This document shows, piece after piece, positions 53,997 through 64,000 of a DNA stretch of 64,000 nucleotides (position 1 is its first letter; every line of letters starts with the position of its first letter). Below the pieces are notes generated by a model. The model saw only the letters and a list, made by a program, of their open reading frames with translations. It was not told the origin of the DNA and ran no database searches. Source of the stretch: Phymatolithon calcareum (taxonomy: Eukaryota > Rhodophyta > Florideophyceae > Hapalidiales); NCBI GenBank assembly GCA_977006965.1, contig OZ345376.1, forward strand, positions 434,001-498,000. Direction: 5' to 3'. Made by a program: the position numbers and the translations under genes.

Positions 53997-54498
53997 TTAA
54001 TGTTGGCTTACCTTCAAGGAAAAACGCACCGGCTTTTGTGCCGGTAATGTCCGGTTCAGGCAGCCGAAAGAAACAGGGAGGACAGCATGGAGATGCTGTG
54101 ACAAAGTTGCGGCTTGCGTCTTGAAAAATCCAGGCTTGAAAACGACCGCCGGGTTTGCGCCGCCGTCCGCCTCACAGAAAAATTTGTCACCGTACCACTC
54201 TGCCGGAGCCACCTTGCAATCGGAAAAGAATCGTGACTTTGAACTTTGGAAGAATTGATTTCGATTAGCCATTGACCTTGTTCGTGCAGCGCGCTCTCTC
54301 CCGCCATCGTCTCCATTTTGTCTGCAATGTCCGCAAACTCTTGCAGTGTCTTCGCGCCGATATCATTTTTAACAACCCACAGAAGAATTTAATAGAAGTG
54401 GTCGCTCTGCACACCTTTCTACTGTCGTTGTCAGCTTGCGAAAAGTCAAACCTGTGTCTCCCATGGCAGATGTCCCGGAAGCCGACCGGACGTGCCAC
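53997..54498 (-). pseudogene. Module ORF 4, copy 2, frameshifted
   Basis: ARPVGFRDICHG and CRATTSIKFFCGLL continue in one frame to about 54318, then GESALHEQGQWLIEINSS follows in another and CEADGGAN in a third. The start region upstream carries TAG and TAA in frame. The open counterpart is 45221-45775. Confidence 0.5.
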
Positions 54499-55227
54499 TC
54501 GAACGCCTGTCAGTGCTCGGTGATATTGATCCCTGGTTTAATACCCAGTTTGCTAACTGCAGGAGGCTGCATTCATGTCGCTTGTTGCGCGCTTGTGTTT
54601 TTTGCTCTCGATGGACAGTATGAATGCGTTCCAGCACTTGCACGAGTCCATGAGAATCGTTATTCGGCGCAATGGCGGTGCGACAGTCGTGACCTCGGTG
54701 TACAGAAAGTGCGGCACTTTGGCGTAGGCGGGGTGCAATAAGAAACGGACCGGGCGCGAACGTGATGTGTTATCGAAGTCCTTATGGAGTACCTAGATAT
54801 GGTGGTATTGCCAGTGGTGCCATATGCGTGCCGGAGAGGCATCTCTCGTGCACCATCACCAGCAGTCTGAATTCAAGTCCTTATTTCTTGTTCTCATTGA
54901 CCGGCGAAACGAGTGATGATTTTTGAGTACAGTCAGTTTTTTCTGCGGTCCGGCTCAGCCCTCGAGCGACAGACGATCGATCGCGCATTCTTTCTTATGT
55001 TATATGCGCGCAGGATATTGACGATTTGAAACGCTAAGATCAATATTGGATTCTCTGAGTGCAAAGTGATGCATCAGTATCCTCCTCCACTGCGCTTGAG
55101 CGCGCAGCGATATGCTAGTCCGAACGATTGCCTCCCTCCTGAATAGTGCCTTGGAGATATCCCCTGGCGCCACATATGTACTGTACCCAGCAATTGACTC
55201 CAGCTATGCCACATCTTTTCCCTCATC

Positions 55228-55560
55228 TCAGGGATGCATTAATTGTCCATAGGGTGGAGAGCCGCCGGTGTTGTTGGATGATATCAATGAAAATTCGGTA
55301 TGTGATTGTCTTCTCCCGGCCGACGAAAGCATAGCTTCAGAACGGCGGAACGCGAATCTCTTCAAGTGGCCCCTTCTAATTGGCGAAGGACAGGAGAGTC
55401 TCTGAGAGTAGTTTGATTCCCCGATCGTGCGAAACGATGGTTTTGCGGGTCTACAGCCAAAGCAGGAGGATAACCTGAACTCGAACGGCCAGCCTCGAGC
55501 AAAGGTGAACTCGGGCTCAGAAGGTGTCAAGGATACGTCGTAATATGCCATTGTGCCCAT
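55228..55560 (-). CDS. Module ORF 2, copy 2
   Basis: 110 residues, ATG to TGA, the open counterpart of 44216-44548. Contains EFRLSSCFGCRPAKPSF and HLKRFAFRRSEAM. Polar, basic, no signal peptide or membrane segment; no family recognised. Equal length and equal start and stop in both copies argue that it is, or was, a real gene. Confidence 0.45.
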   Translation of the reverse strand: MGTMAYYDVSLTPSEPEFTFARGWPFEFRLSSCFGCRPAKPSFRTIGESNYSQRLSCPSPIRRGHLKRFAFRRSEAMLSSAGRRQSHTEFSLISSNNTGGSPPYGQLMHP

Positions 55561-56031
55561 TTACGTACGCGGCTCCAGCAGTTCGGTGCCGATAATCGGG
55601 ATTTATATTTTCCCTTGGCAAGTGTACTGGCAGCTCGGCCTACTTCTAGAAGCAAGTCTTCTAAAACAAATGCCCATGCTGTGAGCCATGGGCCATGATC
55701 GCGCTTTATCGGGGAGTCACTGGCTCTGGTGTAAAGAAACCACCACACATCTCATAATTTTGCATGCCACAATACGGCGTTTTAGCAATTGCAAACCCAT
55801 CGTACTACCAACGCGGTAGTCTGGTAGCCAGCCACTTTTGCAATGTACTCATCATCTTCAAAGTATACCCTAAATACGATAAGAGAAAGGGTAGTCAGGC
55901 TCGCCAAAGTATTCCTTTTTAGCTTTACTTTCGCCTTGCGTTGTGGCTCTGACATGTTTAATGGCGCCCCATTTGGTCGCGCTTCATGCAAAAACTGCGA
56001 ATGTTCGCAATAGGCAGTGCTAAGAAACAAA

Positions 56032-56703
56032 CTATTCGGAAGGATTGACAGGTGAAACATCTCGGGGGTGAAGGTAGAAGTGCTGTCCAGATGCAAAGGC
56101 CATTGCGTAACAGAATCCCTGTGCACCAGGAGGAATTCCGTCCCAGCAAAGCACGCTGTGTAGCTCATTCGGTGTTCCGAAGAAAACTTGGAATGAATTC
56201 GGTATCGTTTGCAGATAGAGCGCTTCTTCCGGAATGCAGACTGGGAAGATTCGGAAGGCCATCGCAGGGGGAGGAGTTCCATAGGCCCAGGGATAATCTG
56301 GATTGGAATTCGAAGCTGTTAGCTTGCGTGAAGCATGAGTCTGCGGGTGAAACGGAGGGGCATTCACGTCCATAAGCTTGGATGCAGACCCGACATTCGC
56401 AGAGGAACTGGCATTCTCAATGCCACCTGCTTGGTTCGATTGGAACGTGTTTGTCTGATTTGTGCGCGGAATCCAGCGGGGGCGATTCCCGCCTTGGCGA
56501 TTCTTCTTCTTCCAGTAGCGCTGCCTCCAATTCCGCCCGGGAACTTTGTTCGCTGTACGCTTTTCTTCCTGAATATCTTTGTTTAAATTGTTGCAGAGGT
56601 CACGCTGGGAAGACAGAGTGCTGCTAGTGAACTCTTTACGAATTCCTGCAATGCTCGTCGGAGATGCGGAGGCAAGGGTTGTCGTCTCCTTTGAAAAAGT
56701 CAT
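56032..56703 (-). CDS. Module lead protein, unrecognised family, copy 2
   Basis: 223 residues, same start (MTFSKE) and stop as copy 1 at 42954. The last 82 or so residues (from YPWAYGTPPP) are identical in protein; the DNA there differs at six positions, all silent (TAC/TAT, GCA/GCG, GAG/GAA, ACG/ACA, GCG/GCA, TCT/TCA). The basic middle region is conserved in type (KKKNRQGGNRPRWIP). The N-terminal 60 residues are diverged. The pattern shows strong protein-level constraint on the C-terminal domain, or recent gene conversion limited to it. Function unknown. Confidence 0.65.
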   Translation of the reverse strand: MTFSKETTTLASASPTSIAGIRKEFTSSTLSSQRDLCNNLNKDIQEEKRTANKVPGRNWRQRYWKKKNRQGGNRPRWIPRTNQTNTFQSNQAGGIENASSSANVGSASKLMDVNAPPFHPQTHASRKLTASNSNPDYPWAYGTPPPAMAFRIFPVCIPEEALYLQTIPNSFQVFFGTPNELHSVLCWDGIPPGAQGFCYAMAFASGQHFYLHPRDVSPVNPSE

Positions 56704-57220
56704 GATGTTTGAGAGCTTCTTTGTAGCTCTGAGTTCTTTCAATGAAGAATATGCTGCGTTTTGGTCAATGCTGTCGGTAAAGCACTCTCCTCAAGGGCAA
56801 GAAGTGTTGCTTATGTAGGCTTTGAGAAGTTGAGGAACGGATAATATTTGCACGCACAATAGCTCTACATCCTCCCTGAACCTATTTTGGTGCATTTTAT
56901 ACGTGTCGCGTGCACAGCAGCAAACAAAACAATCTTCGATATCAGTTCACAAGCCAAGGAACGGAAAACATGCAATTTAGCGGAGCAATCTGTGGCTAGA
57001 AATGGGTTTTGTTTAAATCCTGAGAAAGAGAACACGAAAGACCGCATACGGAGGTCAGTAGGCCTTTTATGGCCATAGTTTTCAAAACTCCGAATCAGGA
57101 TGTCTTTGCACTGCGCTTCGAGAATTTAGATCCAAAACCAGACAAAACTTATTGCTTGTTCTGATGACGTCGATTCTACTGACCAATATTTTACTCCTCG
57201 GCTCCTTATCGAAGGAAGAA

Positions 57221-57918
57221 GCAGTATTTAATCGCTTTCGAAACCACCCATTGGCCTTTAACAACCTACCTTCCCGGCAACGAGCAAGGCGTTGAGCAGA
57301 GTCTGCCGTAGAGTCCAAGTTGTAGTCTCTTCCCTGGAACATGAGTGGAAAGTGCTTAATGTCTGAGGCGGCCGTAGAAGGGCTCCCTGCTTCCCCGTCC
57401 ATGGGGAATGTTAGGGGAGAAACATTTTTGGAACGGAAACTATTGCATTAGTCTAGAAACAATCATCAAGGTCCATTGCGGCAAGATACACACGAATAGT
57501 CAATTTCCCATGATTAGGTTCAGATTTGGAGGCGGGAAGTCTCCAACTGTACAATCATGCCACATTCCTGTGCTTGAATGTCTTCCAAACACTCTTTCAG
57601 CTGTCCTAGTTGTGCTGTATACAAGAATTAAAAAGCCCTGCTGGTGACCTTCGCGCATTCTTAAGTACCACGTTCAAGGAAATCTGTGCAATCAGCATAT
57701 GGGACATTTTGCTGAGGTCTAATTCTCAATATAAAAATATCCATTTTTCTTGTTCACTCTACGCTTTTAACTTCAGATAGGCTGCAGATAGAGAGGAAAG
57801 AAGGAAACTGCAGCTTCCATAAGCTCCACGGCCAATTATTTAAGTCGGGAGGCGCGTGGACATTCGCCAATGCTATGCATGTTGAATCATGGATTCCACG
57901 AAACCTTACATCATGTAA
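57221..57918. other. Spacer between module copy 2 and the hairpin
   Basis: No recognised gene. The minus-strand frame 57402-57082 overlaps the module's first bases, but its main part has no counterpart in copy 1. Confidence 0.4.
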
Positions 57919-58023
57919 GGATACTGGGAAGCGAAGAAGTTGGTGAAGAAACTAAACGTGTTTCATGTAAGTTACATGAAACACGTTTAGTTTCTTCACC
58001 AACTTCTTCGCTTTCCAGTATCC
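57919..58023. repeat. 52-bp stem, 1-nt loop near-perfect palindrome
   Basis: Arms 57919-57970 and 57972-58023 pair with a single mismatch. A smaller palindrome (CCTTACAT/ATGTAAGG, 57904-57920) overlaps its left border. It lies about 80 bp left of the breakpoint where the second tandem block begins. Confidence 0.95.
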
Positions 58024-59431
58024 GCGATGAGCTCCACAGACATCCTAGAACAGCCTCAGTTGCGTCGCGATCACTTCCATGCACAAATCTGAGAGCACAT
58101 GAGCTCTTCGGATAACCCTGTTCTCGCCTTATGTTTCTGAACGCGAGACGGCATTTTTGCTTTGGTATGCGAAGATCATCGCGCTCTGTATCGCTGTTGG
58201 AGCGTGGTGGGAGATTTTTGCTCCACTTTGTGTAACAAATCGTCGACTAATAGCTCGTCTAACGGCTTAACATCTCCGTGCCTCATTCCTAACTTAACTT
58301 CTCTGACTACTGTGTTTTTACATTACTGCTGAGTTTCTAACAATATGGAAATAAACTAACTTAACTTTGTCGATCCCACCAGAGTGACAACTGTCCCACA
58401 CAGTCGCGCTTTGCTCAATAAATCGCAATCGGAAAATAGTGTTAGCCTATTTTTCATCTCCGACAATGGCATGTAGTGGCGATCGTCGTCCTCCACTGTA
58501 TACATCTGGATGATGGTTGCAGAACTCGCGGCAGGCAATGCAACGGTTGTGTAAATATTCATTGGGCTGGTAAAGGAGCTAGCTACAGTTTGACTATGGG
58601 CACCAATCAGATGCTCCTGCATCTGAAAGTGGTAACCATCTTGACTTAACCGCTGTTTTTGCAGACGACAGGTGCTGCTCGCTGCGAGTAAGATGAGGGT
58701 GTAAAAATCTCACCCATAGGTTTTTATTCCTCGTAGAGTTTCGTAGCGGGCCCAACTTCGGCGAATGTCCACTCGCCTCCGCGCACGAAACCACCTATTG
58801 TGGTTGCAGTTTTACTCAGCAAAAGGGCCAAATGGGTGTGGAAGTCTCTACCTCTGGCTTGCCCCAGGGCCAGTGCAGTAGAGAGCAAAATAGAAAAACT
58901 GATATTTTGTTATTGATGTTCAGCATTCAGCAACTTGTCCTTTATGCTCGACGCTCACTTTCCAAGGATAGGGTGCTCCAAAGTGTCTGTAGATCACGTA
59001 TAGGGCCGTTTGAGCGATTGTTTAAAAGAGCGTTTAGATTTGCAAGGATAGCACAGGTTCATGAACGCAACACGAGTGGGCTCCACTGGGGATCAAAGCT
59101 GGATGCTGAAATCTGATCACATTGGGGTCCACTAACACAGTAGAGTATGCAGGATCCACCCTGAAAGGAAGGACGGTCCGCTGTAGAGTACGGCACAGTG
59201 TGGAAGTCGGCAAAGGCATAATTTCCCGTCGGGAAGATAGACCGTAAATTCGCCCTGAAAAGGGTTGCACTTAGCTTAACCAGCTGCAGACTCGGAGAGC
59301 ACATAAATTGCGAGAGCTCTCTTTGAATTTATGGCTTTGACGAACAAGCGCTGTCTCCCTTGCTATCCTAGAACAGTGTTAAATTCAAGATACACCTCTA
59401 TTCCTCTCTTCGGTTGACCTCGGGCACAGCG

Positions 59432-59447
59432 AAAACACTACTTAAGC
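59432..59447 (+). promoter_or_regulatory. Shared upstream motif (copy 6)
   Basis: AAAACACTACTTAAGC, identical to copy 5 and at the same 58-nt distance from the start. Confidence 0.65.
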
Positions 59448-59505
59448 ACTGGCCGACGTTTGCTGAAGTGGTTTCTTCACCTCAACTATCCAAACACTCA
59501 TCATC

Positions 59506-60927
59506 ATGGCCAACCTTATTTTCCTCCTGCTTTTTGTTCTCCTATCTGTTTCCATCGCTGCCCCTGTGAAACATATCACTGTTGAAAACGATGACCATAT
59601 ATCATTCGACGGCTTGGAAAATACTGCTCGTAACGAGGCCGTCTTGAAAACAGGCCACGCTTCTGCTAGCTACCCAGTATCGGCGGATGAATCGAATGAC
59701 ATTGCTCACATGAGCTATTAAGGGCATGCTTGGGAGGCCCATCATGTCTCTGACTCCTCACCAGTCTCAGTGGAACACGAGGAGCCGGTTATGCGGTACG
59801 GCAGTCATGGAGTCACTGAACCTGTTGTCGACAACTACCCAGTTTCAGGATACAGTTGGAAAAATCATCACAAACCAGCGTCCGACTCCCTCTGGGAAAC
59901 CGATTCTGTCAATGGAGTAGACGAGAGAGATTTTTATCACCATTTGTCGATGTCTGCACTTCGTATGGCGTCCCCGAGTATTCGTCAAGACCACCTTGGC
60001 CATTCACATCCCATCCATCCTCACACAGGTGCAGGTCACACTGATTTTGGGACCGAGTCTTCCCACAGCGATCACGTCGATCCCGACCATCATAACGATC
60101 ACAACGATCAACACGATCACCCACATTCTTCTCATTCTGATCATCATGCGGATGCGCCTTCGTCTGGGACCCACGCTGCTCACGACCACCACGCACCTTC
60201 TGCTCATTTAAAACATCCTACCCTCGCAGACATCAAGTTCGGCAATTTGAAAACTCTCCCGTATGAGCTTACGCATACACATTTCAAATCGTTCTCTCAT
60301 GATCACGATAAGCCGACGATTCCATTCTCGAAATCTGACCTTCCGCCTGACCACGAACATTCGGCATTTCATGAACATGAGTTTCCTTCCAGTTTCATCA
60401 AAGAACCTAATACTATTAGTTCGCACAATCATGAACATCCAGAGACAACGGGATCATCCTCTGTTACCACCACACATGCACATGCACATGGCGACCATGA
60501 GCCGTCGGTGATAACGGGAGCCACCAGTGCACATGCTCCGAGTAAGCATCCAGTGACGACGAGCAAAGCTTCTCATACCTCTTCACATTCACATCCACAT
60601 GAGCACGTCGATCATGAACCTTCTGTCAGCAACGGAGCAATCAGTGCGGATGAGTCCGGCGACTTTGCTCCTCATGTCCATGGCGCTACTGACCATGCTC
60701 ATTCCCATGACGGCCAGCACACTCTGGAGGCAACTGGGTCTACTGAAGCGCATTCAAATGCGGAGCACACAAACCCAGTTTCTCATGTACATGAGACAGA
60801 CATCGTTTCCATCCCAAGTGTTGCAGACGCAAGCAACCATGCACATGACAGCCCTGGCAGCGTTGATGATCACCAACGTTCTCATTCAGAGTCAGAGCAC
60901 GATCATGATCATGCTGAGGCATATTGA
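59506..60927 (+). pseudogene. Secreted histidine-rich repeat protein, copy C, nonsense-mutated
   Basis: Same length as copy B and open apart from one TAA at 59719-59721 (TAC in copy B), after codon 71. Product from the normal start would be a short secreted peptide. The remaining frame (385 codons) has no signal peptide of its own. By eye, amino-acid-changing differences from copy B outnumber silent ones, in keeping with relaxed selection. Confidence 0.85.
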
Positions 60928-61239
60928 AGCCATTCTCGAGAAACGGGAAAGAAGTAAAGTGCTTCTTTCTCTCGTCGTTTATGTCAAAGAAGTCAAGGAG
61001 CCTACATTCCGAACCGCGTTGCAAGCGATACTAGTACCAGCCAGACAGAGGGTGTGACTCCTGACTGTTTATTCTCTTATTTTCATCCTATTTATTTTCA
61101 GGAAGTAAATGACTCGTCCACATCTTTGTTCCGTTTTCTGCTTGGTTCCCCGCGTTGACCTTGCGCAGCTGCTCCTATGAAATTTTCCTCATTCTCTCGC
61201 AGCGAAAGAGGAAAACTCCACAAGAGAAGAACAACTGTT

Positions 61240-64000
61240 CCTCAATGCCAACGTCAGACCATTTAGTATCCTCCATGCTGGAAGAAAAAATAGAAAGACA
61301 GAGGCAAAAGTGCAAGCGGCAGCACATTGGGTACATGGGCATGGATGGACACCTGCTCATGAGCTCTCCTTCTGTTCTAAATGACTAGGCAATTCCATCG
61401 AACCAATCACATCTATGTACACGACTCCCGCACGTTTTTGACGACAATGATTGGCTCTAGTTTCTTGTTCGAGATGCATACTGTCCTGAAATTGAAATCC
61501 CTGTTTCAGCACAGCCTCCGAGCAATTGCTGAGATTGTGGCGCGTAAGGAATGGAATAATTTCGATACCTAACAATCCATACATTGCTCGATTGAGCTTC
61601 GCGCCACAAGGCGTCAGATCCTGGAGATGATTCGCTTCAAGTTTGCCGCTTGCGATGAGAAAATCATTCTGAACGGACTTTGCCATGGTTCATTCTGACT
61701 CGGCACGTAATTTCCGTAGGTCGCCAAGCTCATCAAATACCGGTGGCTGACTTTCAGGATGGGTTGGGACCCAGGCACATCGCCGTCTCGTCCATCGTCT
61801 CGACCACCGTCTCGTATTTGCGAAACGATTTCAAAGTCCCGCCCGCGTGAAAGCTTCTTGTGGTAAGTGTGTAAAGCGCTTTATCCCCGATACTTGGAAA
61901 GGCATCGGGCTTCCTCCGTGCAATCTACTGACGAGTCTGTCTGATTTTTTATTCCATTCACCGGTCCTCTTTTCGCACGATGCTACAGATCGGGTACTCC
62001 TAGATGCCCGCCTTTCAAATACAACCCAGAACCATCGGGGTTGCATCCTATGTTGTGCGGTGTCTGCCGAGAAAAACAATTGGCGAGACTTTTTCCACTC
62101 AAACTTTGTTCGAATAGCAGCTTTCAATTCGTAGCTGTCGGATGCTTCTGTTGCAAGCGGAGAAGACCCTTGGCTCCAACGTTTCATACTGCCCAATCCG
62201 CTTTCTTGTCGCTTTCCTGTTGTATCAAGTGTTCTTTCTGTCGGGACCATGAAATGTTTGGATTTTTGTGCGCACCGTCCCATTGCTAGCCTCTCTATCA
62301 CGGCTTGTTCTCCGGACTCGCGATTCAATTCTTGTGACGCACATGCGTAGCTGTTGAAGGTCGAGACTGAGAAATGCGCGTGAGGCGAAGCGGTTTGCTG
62401 TGAACTGAAAATGCTTTTTGTCAAATACTTTGTGTCAATGTTTTCATGAACACTATGCACTGTGCTCCATATTGGACCGCCTCTCAATGACAGGCAGGGA
62501 GAAATCGCATTCCGAGTCGTTGCGTCGGCTATTTGACTAGCGGGTTGTGAGAGTTTCGGCAATGGCAGTGTTGGCTTTCGTTTCGCAAGTGGCTCTGTGT
62601 CAACACTCGTCTCTGACTAGGAAAGGCTTTCCCTGTTAGAAACAGGAGACGGGCGTTGGCCCCCTTGGCCTCGCGCGTAAGATGGGACCTAACAATGAGG
62701 AGCGCAAGGCACTATGCCAAATGCAGGTGCCGATGACAAAGGCAGGAGATACGCTCGCGATCATCGTCCGGTTCTGATATAATGGTAAACACACGGCTGA
62801 TAATATGAAATGTTGCCGTTTGCATTGGTTTGCATTTTCGTCTGATGGCATCTGTTCGCCTGAAGAAAATCAGAAATGCGCATTCTGCCTGGGAAGGCAT
62901 GAGACTTACCAATGTTTCTTATTGCCCTTGTCAGCCATGCTTTCTTTTTGTTCCATATCTCAAACAACGCGTGATTCAGATGTGCGGCATAGCGTTACTT
63001 GTCTGGAATGCACTCATATGCTCCTTTGCGAAAATCCTTTTACTTCCCGGAAACGGAATCGTACTCGTCATTGCCTAACGCGGGCAAGAATTGAAATTTT
63101 TAGTGCCCGGTGCGTGCACAAACAGTCTCGGTTCTTTCACTCGGAGGCACAATCGTAAACTACTTGGTTGTGCCACTTTGGAACCACAGTTGTCAGAGCG
63201 GAAGTTATCGCGAAAGAAAATGCAAGCAGTCGGCATAAGTATCGTTTCAAGATCTTGAAGTAAGCAGCAAGCCATGATTTCGCGAATTCGTGGCAGAAAC
63301 GTCACTGTTTTGCCAAAGGGAATAGGCTTGATGTTGGCTTACCTTCAAGGAAAAACGCACCGGCTTTTGTGCCGGTAAGGTCCGGTTCAGGCAGCCGAAA
63401 GAAACAGGGAGGACAGCATGGAGATGCTGTGACAAAGTTGCGGCTTGCGTCTTGAAAAATCCAGCCTTGAAAACGACCGCCGGGTTTGCGCCGCCGTCCG
63501 CCTCACAGAAAAGTTTATCACCGTACCACTCTGCCGGAGCCACCTTGCAATCGGAAAAGAATCGTGACTTTGAACTTCGTAAGAATTGATTTCGATTAGC
63601 CAATGACCTCGTTCGTGCAGCGCGCTCTCTCCCACCGTCGTCTGCAGTTGGTCTGCAATGTCCGCAAACTCTTGCAGTGTCTTCGCACCGATATCATTTT
63701 TAACAACCCACAGAAGAATTTAATAGACGTGGTCGCTCTGCACACCTTTGTACGGTCGTTGTCAGCGTGCGAAAAGTTAAACCTGTGTCTCCCATGGCAG
63801 ATGTCCCGGAAGCCGACCGGACGTGCCACTCGAACGCCTGTCAGTGCTCGGTGATATTGATCCCTGGTTTAATACCCAGTTTGCTAACTGCAGGAGGCTG
63901 CATTCATGTCGCTTGTTGCGCGCTTGTGTTTTTTGCTCTCGATGGACAGTATGAATGCGTTCCAGCACTTGCACGAGTCCATGAGAATCGTTCATCGGCG
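61240..64000 (-). repeat. Small-ORF module, copy 3, 3' part
   Basis: Duplicate of about 51910-54669. The lead gene and ORF 2 would lie beyond the window. The minus-strand frame 62562-61831 is here uninterrupted over 243 codons, joining two frames (53231-52947 and 52865-52500) that copy 2 splits. Confidence 0.85.
62845..63078 (+). CDS. Small conserved antisense ORF, 77 residues, copy 3
   Basis: Identical limits and length relative to copy 2 at 53514-53747. A few substitutions near the end (ILLLPGNG against IRLLTGNG). Unknown function. Confidence 0.38.
   Translation: MASVRLKKIRNAHSAWEGMRLTNVSYCPCQPCFLFVPYLKQRVIQMCGIALLVWNALICSFAKILLLPGNGIVLVIA

Larger units (their letters stand above)
48771..54669 (+). 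repeat. Tandem-duplicated block, copy 1
   Basis: Matches 58112-64000 at a constant distance of 9331 bp from 50175 onward (9341 bp at its left end), with only scattered substitutions. It contains the upstream region and the gene of histidine-rich copy B, then the 3' two thirds of the inverted module. Homology continues to the window end, so the true unit is longer than 5.9 kb. Confidence 0.95.
51910..57220 (-). repeat. Small-ORF module, copy 2 (inverted)
   Basis: Inverted counterpart of 42400-48050 (same anchors). It is convergent with histidine-rich copy B. Its lead gene is open; several of its later frames are broken, and the same breaks occur in the third copy, so they predate the tandem duplication. 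Confidence 0.85.
58112..64000 (+). repeat. Tandem-duplicated block, copy 2 (runs off the window)
   Basis: Direct repeat of 48771-54669, nearly identical. The similarity begins at about 58103, inside the frame of the small basic protein, and is still present at the last base of the window. Confidence 0.95.

Overview
The window looks like nuclear DNA of a eukaryote. It has long mostly uninterrupted genes, no operon structure, four different DNA or LTR transposons, secreted repeat-rich proteins, a flotillin and an NB-ARC/WD40 receptor. My best guess is a red alga of the Chondrus type (compact, largely intron-less genes among many transposons). This is inference from gene style only; no marker gene settles it.

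Left third (1-19353), transposon territory. A complete hAT element (490-4222) has 14-bp terminal inverted repeats and a perfect 8-bp target duplication, but its transposase is split by one in-frame stop. Next comes a divergent pair, a Ulp1-type SUMO protease (minus) and a KDZ-type transposase (plus), the usual gene pair of KDZ transposons. A Ty1/copia element on the minus strand (13118-19353) has 443-bp LTRs, a 5-bp target duplication (caaca), a half-tRNA-type primer binding site and one nonsense codon in RNase H. Its left LTR is itself interrupted by a 741-bp pogo/Tigger-like element flanked by TA.

Middle (19354-35518), host genes. There is an intron-less 1326-residue NB-ARC/WD40 protein with a HeLo-like N-terminus, a GC-rich rearranged RING-finger locus, a secreted cysteine-rich protein (28141-28686) with a decayed fragment of a paralogue nearby, a secreted Pro/Thr/His-rich repeat protein (29364-30707) and a flotillin (34118-35518).

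Right half (about 36.9-64.0 kb), a duplicated accessory locus. A secreted histidine-rich protein gene occurs three times (minus 39284-37758; plus 50175-51596; plus 59506-60927 with a nonsense codon). Convergent to it lies a 5-kb module of small open reading frames, present as a full copy on the plus strand (about 42.4-48.0 kb), an inverted full copy (about 57.2-51.9 kb), a copy running off the window end (from about 61.2 kb) and a relic (about 37.0-37.6 kb). The block 48771-54669 is repeated almost identically from 58112 to the window end. The module's lead gene (223 residues, 42954 and 56703) is a family I do not recognise. The 82 codons of its C-terminal domain differ between the inverted copies at only six sites, all synonymous, and a diverged third member lies at 40088-40585. 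The histidine-rich genes, the two secreted genes at 28-30 kb and one lead gene share a 16-bp upstream motif close to AAAACACTACTTAAGC, which suggests one promoter class and co-regulation.

Several long near-perfect hairpins (822-891, 27059-27108, 44719-44788, 57919-58023) stand out. One of them is demonstrably a local inverted duplication, because its inverted partner copy has only one arm.
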